Shown: piece by piece, positions 39,639-49,004 of the stretch
How positions within the stretch are numbered: the stretch's first letter is position 1
Layout: each line of letters starts with the position of its first letter
Source: Homalodisca vitripennis
Lineage: Eukaryota; Arthropoda; Insecta; Hemiptera; Cicadellidae
DNA: 64,000 nucleotides
Direction of reading: 5' to 3'
Assembly (NCBI RefSeq): GCF_021130785.1
Contig: NC_060210.1
Location: forward strand, 185,038,001-185,102,000
The notes under the pieces: generated by a model
Told to the model about the DNA's origin: nothing
Databases searched by the model: none
Seen by the model: only the letters and a program-made list of their open reading frames with translations
Position numbers and translations under genes: made by a program

Positions 39639-41221
39639 TTTTTGCAATTTAGCATTATGCAAAATGTAGCAATTTAAAAACTTTTCTATTATTAAATAAA
39701 AAATAGTAACTTATTCTACACCTAAAATAACTTGTTTTCTCTGTGTATTTTTGTTTTAAAGTTGTATAATAATGGTATTAGGTATTATGATTTTATTTTG
39801 GTAAACTATTGTATTAATTGAGATGAGTAATTAATTATAATTTTTTTCCACCTTGAAAGGAAACATTTTTATTTATTATAAATATTAGTCAATAAGAATA
39901 AAGTGTATTCTTATTGACTAATTGTGTATTCTAATTGCAGTGAGGGTATGGTCTTGTTTAGCAGGCCTTATCAGTGTTAAGTGTAGATACCATTGAAAGT
40001 AGCCTTGCTGATAACAACATACTGTTCTAATCTGGATAAGATTTTAAAAACTGAATTGTAAACAAATGTGTAAAACTTGGTTTTATGCAAAAACCATGCC
40101 CATTTTAATGTAGGGTTACGAGTAATAAATATAAAATTTTAATAATGCTATCAAGGGAAATTAAATAATATTAAATGAATTTGAACCTTCTACATGAACT
40201 TACATTGAGTTGTGAGTCCACATACACTTTTTGTAGTATACGTATATTATGGCACACATAAATATCTCAATTGACTATGGCAGATGCAATAGCGCACACA
40301 CTGTTGTGTTAGAAAACTTAGGATAACACAGTCAAAGTGTTAACATGTATTATAGCAAAACAACTATTGCACAATAGTTTAACACGTTGACTGCGGCAGT
40401 GCATATGCTGAGGTGCTGTATTACTTGAGATCAATCAGAAAACATCCACAGTAAAGGTGTTAAAAAGCCTAAATATGGTCATCATTTTCTACATCAATTT
40501 TAAAATTGCCTCGACCGGTAAAATTATTATAATAACAATCGAGTAACTGCTAATTTTATAGCGCAATCTGCACAACCTGGACAACACAACCTTCACGATT
40601 TTCTATTCTCCCCTTCCTCCATGAATGTCCTTACACAACTCATATCTTCTCCTTTCAGTTACGACACGAACTCAACTCGTACTCAAATCTACTATTGAAC
40701 AATTCTAAACTCAACTCTATAGCTCCAGTTGTGCGCCTTGAACCCTGCACTGTCCTGGAACCACAGCGCTGTTTCTTCTCTGTCACATTGTTCACAAATC
40801 GAAATCCATCTCTTAATCATAGTTTCCTCCTTTCAGTTTAATACTCCTCAAATTGTGTCTACTATTGAACAATTATGTACTCACTCTATAGCTCCAGTTG
40901 TGCGCCTTGAACCCTGCACTGTCCTGTAACCACAGCGCTGTTTCTTCTCTGTCACATTGTTCACAAATCAAAATCCATCTCTTAATCGTAGTTTCCTCCT
41001 TTCAGTTTAGTACCCCCTCAAGTCGTGTCTACTACTGAACAATTATGTACTCACTCTATAGCTCCAGCTGTGCGTCCTGAACCTTGCACCGTCCTGGATC
41101 CCCAGCGCTGCTCCTCCTCTGTCACATCGTTCACAAAATCCAAATCCGTCTCCCAATCATCATCCTCTTGCTCCAGCTTGGAAATTGGTTCAACATTATG
41201 TCCAGCACTTGCTTTCCACAT
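27298..41221 (-). CDS. CTTN: cortactin, 11 coding exons, 541 aa
   Basis: Cortactin binds F-actin and activates the Arp2/3 complex at the cell cortex; its SH3 domain recruits partners such as dynamin and WASP-family regulators (family knowledge). Coding exons in order: 41221-41055, 37797-37687, 37533-37413, 36655-36490, 35194-35073, 33246-33132, 32409-32222, 29468-29409, 28585-28144, 27915-27860, 27375-27298. All introns are GT-AG and the phases join. Seen in the protein: MWKASAGH start and acidic DDW at 21-23 (Arp2/3 contact); cortactin repeats of about 37 aa starting near 81, 118, 155 and 192 (GFGGKFG, DRxDKSAVG) plus a partial fifth near 229; [14 protein letters not shown] followed by a Glu/Lys/Arg-rich coiled coil at about 270-335; KQPEPVV heptads at 388-450; SH3 at 489-541 ([18 protein letters not shown]). 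The acceptor at 32409 could shift 6 bases. 5' UTR exons were not placed; the first coding exon has an acceptor-like site giving an exon edge near 41261. The nearest canonical polyadenylation signal after the stop is at 26680-26685, unproven. Confidence 0.96.
28331..28480 (-). repeat. 21-bp coding tandem repeat (KQPEPVV heptads) in cortactin
   Basis: Inside the 28144-28585 exon a 21-bp unit repeats about nine times and encodes VVKQPEP: six perfect copies, then [14 protein letters not shown] and IVKQPEQ. It lies in the linker between the coiled coil and SH3, where other cortactins have a Pro/Ser/Thr-rich segment. Third positions differ slightly between units (TCT versus TCC on the plus strand), so copies are recent but not all identical. 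The linker is expected to be disordered and probably varies in length between individuals. Confidence 0.9.
29590..29660 (-). repeat. truncated copies of the tail of the 53.9 kb SINE
   Basis: The minus strand contains AAGTACTTTTTGTGATTCAA, identical to the extension after the tRNA-like head at 53.9 kb, and then TCCCGGCGGAGAAAGTACTTT, similar to the tRNA 3' half plus extension. Both pieces sit against TA runs. There is no A-box. Confidence 0.45.
30327..31715. mobile_element. piggyBac-like element, non-autonomous, flanked by TTAA
   Basis: CCCTTATAACGTCA at the left end and its exact complement TGACGTTATAAGGG at the right end form terminal inverted repeats. Each is bounded by TTAA (30323-30326 and 31716-31719), the invariant piggyBac target site. 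The 1.39 kb interior has no piggyBac transposase that I can read. It has GC-rich subterminal repeats near the left end (GCCGTACGGCGCAT-like motifs at about 30345, 30390 and 30590) and a block shared with 48.2 kb. It interrupts a mariner, so it is younger than that element. Confidence 0.85.
31001..31257 (-). repeat. internal block of the piggyBac-like element, shared with 48227-48460
   Basis: About 240 bp is nearly identical to 48227-48460, in the same orientation. On the minus strand it encodes [19 protein letters not shown] and [13 protein letters not shown], which looks like real coding sequence. It vaguely resembles the short domain with VVP and W/Y-DG motifs found in some insect BEN-domain-associated proteins; that likeness is weak. 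It may be a host exon carried by the element or part of its own lost gene. Confidence 0.6.
33636..33960. mobile_element. possible pogo/Tigger-like MITE remnant
   Basis: The sequence TACAGTAGAGCGTCGATTAACCG (TA followed by a pogo/Tigger-like terminus) starts at 33636 in a cortactin intron. A degenerate partner with GATTTTCCGAC-like sequence lies near 33930, but no clean inverted repeat could be matched, so the right end is a guess. Confidence 0.35.
35347..36489 (-). repeat. 43-bp minisatellite built from the exon 4/intron 4 junction of cortactin
   Basis: On the minus strand each unit carries the last 20 or so bases of the 36490-36655 exon followed by a strong 5' splice site (CAG then GTGAGT or GTGAGA) and about 20 intron bases. 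The plus-strand motif CTCACCTG starts at 26 positions from 35367 to 36442 and again at the true donor (36485), always exactly 43 bp apart, with no indel. There are three unit types. One (at 35409, 35796, 36011 and the exon itself) has the exon-like tail ending GTCACAAACAG; the other two mostly alternate as an 86-bp dimer. The array fills the exon-proximal part of the intron. Confidence 0.95.
38738..38970. repeat. tandem duplication with a unit of about 115 bp in a cortactin intron
   Basis: GTAGACATAATACAATAAAG ... CTACAGTCTGATATGACC recurs as GTGGACATAATACAGTCCATAG ... CTACAGTCTATTTTGACC, with GTGTGAGTCAxA and CTTCCACCTCC between them. A third partial copy may start near 38380. Confidence 0.55.
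40691..41054 (-). pseudogene. two degenerate tandem copies of part of the first cortactin coding exon
   Basis: The 3' part of the first coding exon, with its donor and about 60 bp of intron, is present three times at about 170-bp spacing: the functional copy (from 41055) and two downstream copies around 40881-41000 and 40712-40830. The copies still encode recognisable pieces such as [16 protein letters not shown]. They have lost one base in the DLDFVND segment, which shifts the frame, and carry substitutions such as Trp to Cys. The middle copy keeps a perfect GTGAGT donor; in the last copy the donor is broken (GTTGAG). They are pseudo-exons, unlikely to be used without breaking the frame. Confidence 0.8.
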
Positions 41222-41974
41222 GGTGATTGTTCCTTTATAGTTTAGTGTGAACCTAACAAACCTGTAAAGAGTTAGAGTGTCAATACCAAGCTCGTTCACC
41301 TTAATGGTAGACGACCTTGAACTCTTTAAGGGTTCAACTAAACTCAAGTATAATCATTAAATTACATAGTCTTGTTCGGAAGAACTACTTATATGTAATC
41401 CCAGACCTTTGCTAAGAGAAAATAGGTTATAACCAATGTTTTTATGAATAAATTACAGTAGAGTGCATAAATTACATGAGGGGCTGGCAAACCGCAGTTT
41501 GGTGTTACTGAATTCTCTTGAAAAAAATGGAGTTTCAGAGATCCTTCCTCCGAAAATCTTTTACTTCCAAATAATCTAACTTAATTGTGTTTTAAAGCAT
41601 CCATGAATCAACGTTGTATAAATTTTGTAACACGTTCATACTCTCAATAAAGAAAAAAAAGTTATAGGTCTTACATTATAAGCACATATTCAACACATTA
41701 CAACAAGTACTTCCAAAACACTATTGGAATAAATCTTTGAATTGAAAGTTCTGCTATGTACTACCTGTTGTTACATAGCCGACGGTAAATAAATAATTGA
41801 AATTCAATTGTTTTATAAAACAATAAACACAACTTACAAGGTTCATTCAAAATTAACACAGGTGAAATCAATGGAAACTGACATGAGACATAAAACTGAA
41901 CAAAATAAATATGATCAAATACAAAGAAGAACTAACATGCTTTAAATTAATATAACACACATAAGCCATAACAT

Positions 41975-42440
41975 TAGTATGGTGAGAAGGGTTGATTTAA
42001 AGTGAATGTTGAGTCCTGCTATTTATCACCAGCTCCGATATCTGACGCTGTTAAAGGCTTGACTCCCAGAATTACTTTATGGGTATTACGTTATTTGCAG
42101 TAAACTCAGTTGCTCTACGATGTTTTGGGATTGTGTCAAAAACATCTTAGAGCACTCAGTTGTACACCTGATAAGACAATGAAAACACACCTCTTCATTT
42201 AGATTACATTTGATATTGTAGTTTAGGTGTTTCTAATGTCAAAATGATGCAAAAGTTCGTTTTGAGTTCCATCATCGCCAACTTGTTTTGGATCTCTTCA
42301 GATGGATCCTGACTCCAGATTCCAGGAGTAAAGTCTGTGATGGTGTGAGATATCAGACACTGCACTAAGCGGAAGGTGAAAAGGAGGTGGACTCAATATT
42401 CACATTGAATCGACTTTTCCCACCAATAACGTTGCGACTA
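41975..42440. mobile_element. inverted-repeat MITE family, copy B
   Basis: The ends are inverted repeats: GGTGAGAAGGGTTGATT on the left and AATCGACTTTTCCCACC on the right, with GTGAATGTTGAGTCC matching GGACTCAATATTCAC inside them. Internal blocks TTTAGGTGTTTCTAATG and CTCCAGATTCCAGGAGTAAA are shared with the other copies. Length about 460 bp; non-coding. Confidence 0.7.
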
Positions 42441-42839
42441 GATCTAGTTATAAAATTATAGGTCTGATTCCTGTTTGATAGCCTACCACTTGAAGTAAGA
42501 TATGGTTGAGTGTTCTAGTTTTAAAAGAAAGTTAATGATTTTACTTGTCATTAACTCACTATACAGCGTCAAAGAGTTTATTGGGTTTAAAACAGAGTTT
42601 TTTTGGTGGCCTAGTTTAGTTCAAAAATGGTTTATCAATTGTTTCTTTAATAACATTACATCTACTTGGATTTTTAACATTGTATTTATTTTTTAATCTT
42701 TTTTTAGCTCTGCTTTTAATTTGAATCTTTTACCTTACAGTTTTAACTTTAACTTGTATTTTTTTAAATATTACTGGTCTATGTTGTTATCCAATTTTAT
42801 CTAGTCAAGTCAGCATGTCTTTATTTAATCAGCATAAAT

Positions 42840-43470
42840 CATGTACATAAATAGTGTCAAATAATTACATGTGCATGACCTTAGTTACCATAGCCTACCT
42901 AGAATTACATAAAAACTCGTGAAGGGAATAATATAGATTACGTAATAGAAAAGATTTCAATGCCCTTTTAAATTTATTCTGGTCCAGTTCATTTTCTATC
43001 ATAATAGGTAGTATATTCCAAAACGAAGTTTCATATGTGTTGTAATTTAACTGAAAAAAGAAAGCCTGTTTTTTATGCAAAAATCATTTTTATATCTTTT
43101 ATTATTGGGGTGTATTTCAAAGTACATACTAAATTTGTGTGGCTTATAATTTTTTTAATAAGATACAGTCTCATATATATATATTTTTTTTATTTATTAT
43201 ATACCAACAATATTTCAAAACTTTAAAAATATTCTTTTACGTGATCATTATGCTTTAGATTCAACATTTTTCTAATTGCTTGTTTTTGAAGGACTAAAAT
43301 CTTATCACTGGTCTTATCATTTATCTTATCAAATTATTGTCACTCTATATTGTTCCACACAAACCAAAAGCAATATGAGAGTATATGGGAGCATAATAGA
43401 TCATTTTAATACAGGAATGCTATATCACATGACAGATTGTATGACATTATTTTTAATAAGTATTTTAGAA
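42840..43470 (-). mobile_element. degraded LINE, C-terminal part
   Basis: The minus-strand frame ending at 42895 encodes YETSFWNILPIMIENELD and FKRALKSFLL, then YYSLHEFL: the LINE ORF2 C-terminal signature. Broken frames upstream to about 43470 resemble the preceding region (HPNN-R, HTNF-like pieces) with many stops. A long plus-strand frame at 44019-44384, just outside this relic, is not recognised as a gene. Confidence 0.6.
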
Positions 43471-46289
43471 TAAACTTTCTTTGATACATTTTGTATATAT
43501 ATGTTTCAACTTAAATTATTATCAACTTGTAACCCCAAAAAACTATTATTGAAAATTTGGATAAGGTGATTCTGCTCAATAAAAATATGTTTAGTTAAAT
43601 CGTATTGTTATTATTTTTTGTTACAAACCCGGTAAATTTAACTTTGCTTACTTTTAAAAGTAAATTATGGCATAAGAAGTATTCTTGAATATATTCTTTG
43701 AGATCTAAATTTGGCCAACTTTTTTTCAATTTCTTTATTTTTGACTCTTAGCCACTGTAATCCCATCCATGATACTAGCAAATCCCTGGAGACAACAGAG
43801 AAATAACATAGATCAAGAATTAAACCTTGGGAACTCCTTGCCAACCACCTTTAAGTTTACTTTATTTGACTACTAATTGTATTGTTTTTTTTTTTCAAAA
43901 ATGTATTGTTTATGTAAAATGGTGTTTCTATATAATTAAATCTATTTTAAAGATAGGAATCAGGAAAGCCAATTTAAATTAACCACTCATTTGATTATAA
44001 TTTTTATAGTAAATAAGTGTGAGGGATGGTATCTACATAGAGAGATCCATAAAGATACAAATAGGTTTTTCACTATATCATCTTTTAAGAGTTAAAAAAA
44101 CCATACATACATATTTTCTAAAATGGCTTGGGATTTTCGTCACATCGTTTTATATAATGGCCAGGGTTAAACCATGTTTGAGCAGCATAGTACTTACGAT
44201 TACTTTAGCCAATCTGAAATGGCATTTCTGCTTGATTCCAACTAAAATAATACATGATTTTCAATATATTCATTATTCCAAATTTAAATTGCTCAAAAAG
44301 TCTTCTCAAGTGCGTTTTTGCAACATCGTGTTTCTTCTGACTTTTCTTGCAATGAAACACTATTATTTTGATTTCCACCTTTAATTCCATTTTTCAAACT
44401 GGACACTTTGGATTTAAAGGAAGATCTTGGAACTATTTAAAACGTTGCAAATAAAATTTAAAAAGTTGGCTATGATAAACGAAGAATATCTATATGTCAA
44501 ATGTTGTATTCAATAGTTTTTATATATTTTATCGATAATTATGATTCAACTGTGGTGATGGCTGCTTATTATAGTGAGGCCATCAACTCCTGATTCAAGG
44601 AGCTCTCAAATTATTTCTCCATTTTCTGAAAGTTCTTTGTGACAGAAATACTGTTTTAGAGATTTTTTCTGATTCTACAAGTAAATTCCCGGCTTACTCC
44701 CCATCAGGTGGACACCCTGGTTAGTAACAAGTACTTACTTTTTTCATATAGCCTATTTTGTGTTGTAGATTATCATATTAATTGTTACACTTAGTTGGAA
44801 TATGCCTTGTTTGAATAGCCTTTGCCTTTGCAACCTCAGATATTGTTGCTGTTGGAACTGCTAATAACATTCAAATTAGATGCAAACTAGGCCTAGTGCA
44901 ATCATTTTACTTCAGTATCTAAAATAAGGTGTTGTCTTTTGTATTGCATGAACAAGTTTTGTAAAATGTTATTTGCTAAAGAAATTAATACAAATAAGTC
45001 TAAATATCACACCAAAATGTTAGAATCGACAACCTACAATCCTATAACCAAAAGATGAGTTCCTACTCACTAGGTTACAATAATAAAACCTACTTGTAAT
45101 TTGTAATGTAAGTGTTAGAAATTTACACGAATTACTATACTAACACGATAAAAATACATAAATAAGATACTAACCTACAAAATATTTATCAAAATCTGTT
45201 TTACAACTTTTTAGAAATGTCAAACATCACAGTAGGTGTGTGCATTTGAATTTGAGGTTATGTATTCCACTGCCATTAGTACGAATGAATAATATGAATA
45301 AGTCAGTCAGCTGTACATCTGTCTTGTTAGTGGAAGCTGCACGACTTTTCTTTATACAGTAATTGAAAACAGTCACCGCCAACTAAATTTAAAAACAATT
45401 AATGTCCGTACTATGGATACTATCAATAAGAGGGGAAATTCTTGAAAGTGCTACTGGTGGCTTTGCAGTTACATTATAAATAACAAAGAAATTCGTATAT
45501 GATCGGATTAGAAGAATGGATTCATAAGAAGTATACAAATTAATATTATTCCATATGACTGACATTTTAAAGGAAATTCCTTGAATCTGCCTGGTACATC
45601 GAAGGCCGTTTTATCGTGGTTGTAATTAATTATGCAAATTTATAGGGGTTATCTGAATTCAAGGGAAAGTACTCTTTATTTTTTAAATCACTAACCCGTG
45701 TGTATAGTATTTGAAGGACAGTACTGTATATAGAAGGACCTTCAATTGGAAAGTAATACTCTTTGTTTTATTCGAATTTAGATATGTTTTACTTTCTAAA
45801 TTTATGTGTAATTTAAATAAGACATTCTTAATTTATCGTTGTTACTAATCAGATGCAATTTTGTATAGTAGTAGTATAGTCCTATTTTCATAGTCCCTAG
45901 CCTAACTGAAATATCTTGCAACGCCAATCCTCATCATTTAAATAACATTTAAAATCGTTTAAAATTAGTTCCTTCACGCCAAAACAGAATAACGTCAAAT
46001 GTTCTGTAAAATAGAACATATAATCATAACGTAGAAGGAGTTTAATTTTACTAAACATGACAAGATGATATAGTAAATTTTGATTTTATAGCTAATTCTT
46101 ATATTATACTTCAGATTGAGTGCCTGCACTCTAGCTTTTTCTGTAACATAAACTGTCATGACGTCGTAGTTATGTTAGAAATGAAAGGTTGTATTGATTC
46201 AAGGTTAAGACCAAGGCATTTTTTAATTAAAAACAAATTCAGTTCTTGACATAATTGTACTAATTTCAAGAAGTAGCTTACATAGTAGT
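43471..46289. other. intergenic sequence between cortactin and CDIN1
   Basis: The cortactin promoter and 5' UTR exon(s) should lie here or nearer 41.3 or 48.9 kb, but no core promoter motif could be trusted. The 121-codon plus-strand frame at 44019-44384 has no family features and overlaps a minus-strand frame of equal weakness. Confidence 0.35.
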
Positions 46290-46291
46290 AG

Positions 46292-46293
<2 letters not shown>

Positions 46294-46374
<81 letters not shown>
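46294..46374. repeat. TA microsatellite, longest in the window
   Basis: About 40 TA units, nearly perfect. Shorter TA tracts are at 29680-29716, 32964-33016, 39602-39635 and 54019-54056; three of these lie in cortactin introns and one follows the 53.9 kb SINE. Confidence 0.9.
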
Positions 46375-46589
46375 CCACTGTAAAAATTAAGGTTTTTATT
46401 TATTTCACTTTTACGGTATCTTCTGGAGTACGGATCAGTATTTTGGAACCCATGCAAGGTCGGACATCGTTCACTCTTGGAAAAAGTTTAAAGGAGCCTA
46501 GCAATTAATGCACATTAATATTTTTTTGGGGTATAGATTTACTGAGGTACTAAAGGAGCAGTTATAGCTTGGCACTAATCTTTCTGCTC

Positions 46590-46935
46590 TGGAGTACAGA
46601 ATGAAGAACCTTGGACTTTATAATGTTATGTTATAACTTTTTATCTACGGCCATATAAACTTTCCTGCACTTCTTGATTTAATTCACTCTAGAGGTAGAC
46701 AAGCTACAAGATTCCAACATAAATTTGGCGTTTCTTTTAAACAAAATTTTGTTTTAACAGTATTATTCCTAGATGCCATAGGAGCTAGCAACGAGATATC
46801 TTCACAAATTCGACGTATTTGTACAGTCCAACGTCTTCCTTCATGCGAATGTTAAGACAGAGCATCTGCCAATTTTTTCAACTGAATTCCGGACTCAAAG
46901 TTGTTTGTGAACTATCAAACCCAGACCTCTTTATT
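46590..46935 (+). mobile_element. probable LINE C-terminal fragment
   Basis: The plus strand encodes NFPALLDLIHSRGRQATRF and QHKFGVSFKQNF, resembling the LINE ORF2 segment ELLxxIxFRVPxxxTR, followed by broken frames. There is no 3' tail and no upstream reverse transcriptase. The assignment rests on pattern only. Confidence 0.45.
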
Positions 46936-47895
46936 GTATTACTTCATATGTTATAAGTATTTTTTTTATATAAATAAATTTCCCTTTTACTCCTGTGCTA
47001 TGTTTGTTTTATTTATGTTGTAGACACTAGTAGTAACACAATCCTAATGGTTTTAATCAATGAAATAATACTTTTTTTTACTTTGAGGACCAAAATAAAC
47101 TTCATTATGATGTGTTACTAGTAAACTTCACTAGTAATTTCTTTCTTACACAATGAATCGAAAAATGCCCGATGAGTTATACTTCCTGTCGTCAAATCGC
47201 CTCAAAATAGGCCCTAGACAAGCAACCCATCAAATAGGCCTACACGCACGAATCGAATAATTCACTTTCGAACAATTAATTGTCGTTCTTTTAGTTTCTG
47301 CTTCAACTGATTGTCGTACGCTTGATTAATTTATAATTTCATCATGAATCTTCAGCTTTGGAATTTACCACGAACTGAAGAGGAAAGTTTTTTATTGGTA
47401 GAATACATATGGCGATCGGGAGTAGCGACGACTGGTGGCGATCCATTCAACTCAATTCTCGCCCTCAAGGCATCGCTTCCTTTTGGAAGGCAGAATAAGA
47501 TAACTACTCGTCGTAATGACTTGTAAAGTTAATAATAGCTTAAAAGTCTGTTCTTTTTAATTCTGTAATTTATTTTGGTCCCCATAAAGAAAACCTCTTT
47601 TAAAAATAGTGGCCCTCCCGATAATACAATGTACCGCTTTTAAAATTAATAACGACCCGACGTCTAAAATCTACGGTCAACACGTACTGTTGAACTTAGT
47701 GTATACTTGGTCGATGAATGTCAGACATTCCCACTCTATCCCCTTCATAAAACATACGCACGAAAGCGTGATATCTCCTATTTGACCAGGTGTTGTGATA
47801 TACAGTAGTTTATAAATTTTGTACTATATCACCTAAACGCCTGTTTCTAACTCAAATTTAAGGGATGAGAACTATGGGAGTGACATTATGTTGGG

Positions 47896-47982
47896 AGAGC
47901 CGGCGGCCGAGTGATTTAAGGCGCCAGACTTTGGGTTTAAGTTAAAATTGCGTAAGTTCGAATCCTGTCTATAGCCGTTTCA
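47896..47982 (+). repeat. tRNA-Leu-like sequence (pseudogene or SINE head)
   Basis: GGCCGAGTGATTTAAGGCGCC matches the D-arm region of tRNA-Leu and AAGTTCGAATCCTG its T-arm, at the spacing of a long-variable-arm tRNA. The anticodon arm and acceptor stem do not pair well, so a functional tRNA is unlikely. Confidence 0.55.
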
Positions 47983-48226
47983 CTTTTTATTAATACTGTA
48001 AATCTAGTGTTTTGCCTACAATTCTCCTTGTTCTGTTTGATAAAATCCTGACACAGGCAAGTGTGAACGGGCAGAATAAGTAAAAAAGCTCCTCTCCTTT
48101 GAAGAAAACTGTTGAAGAAAGTACGGAATTATAATCGCATGACCCTAAATATAAGGCATTATAACTAACTGACGCGGAAAATACAGGCTGACTATAACTC
48201 CACTCGGTCAGAACTAACATTCCATC

Positions 48227-48460
48227 GTACATAATTGCCTTTCCATTACAATTCAATTTATATTTCTGATCAGCCCCTCTAGAATTTGATATTTTACTGA
48301 TAGGTACTATCTCGAGGGATGTGCCGGAGACACTCGCATTTTGGGTGGCGGAATGTGATCAAGAATAAAAACAAGTTTTGTGTGTTTTTTTTCAATAAAG
48401 AGTTTAGTTTTTGTTTGGTAATGTTTGTTTTTGTTGAATTTTTGTGTTTGGAAAAACGTG
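48227..48460 (-). repeat. second copy of the block inside the 30.3-31.7 kb piggyBac-like element
   Basis: It matches 31001-31257 over its whole length, with small indels that break the frame (the ADVNERK segment is deleted). The side nearest 48227 stays open into AIMYDGMLVLTEW. No TTAA-flanked piggyBac ends were found around it, so it may be the end of a different member or a source copy. Confidence 0.6.
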
Positions 48461-49004
48461 TGTGTGTGTGGTGGATATAATACGTAAGTACCCTTTTTCC
48501 TTAGCTAGTAACCAATTGGAATTCATTATAATCATCCGTGAATGAAAAATTAGCGTTGGGTGCATAATGTTAGTTCTGTTACTCAACTACATCGTTTTAT
48601 AACGTTCTAAGTTCATTGAAAAAGTTTAAGCGTTGGGGGCATGTAACGGAATCTGACCCTCCACTCACCACTAAAATTTGGTACAGGAGATTTTTAATAT
48701 TTAGTTATTTATTCATTTATACTATAAAACTACAATGCGTTTTAACATAGTAACTCATAATTTCGGAAAATTTCAAGTTTAGTTCTGGATCATTTTCGCA
48801 ATTGACATTGGCAACACTGGTTTATTTTGAATTCTGATTGCAACAAGTAACAACAAAGATTCTACTCTTTGTACTTAAGATTTGTTTATTTTAGAGTTAG
48901 GTTAGGACTGGAGTTGTGTATTAATTGTTTAATTAGGTTTGTAGAACAGTGTAGTGACGTGGGTTAAAGGAAATTTAATTATCGTATATAGTTCATATTC
49001 AGCG

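Noticed and set aside
41025..41240. 71-codon plus-strand frame
   Set aside because: It is antisense to the first cortactin coding exon, and the related frame at 40729 is antisense to a duplicated exon piece.
44019..44384. 121-codon plus-strand frame, one of the longest in the window
   Set aside because: No family features, Phe/Ile/Leu-rich as expected of AT-rich chance frames, and no splice or repeat support.
47344..47526. 60-codon frame starting MNLQLWNLPRTEEE as an ISXO2-like transposase start
   Set aside because: The first residues look similar but the expected Cys motif and the rest of the protein are absent.
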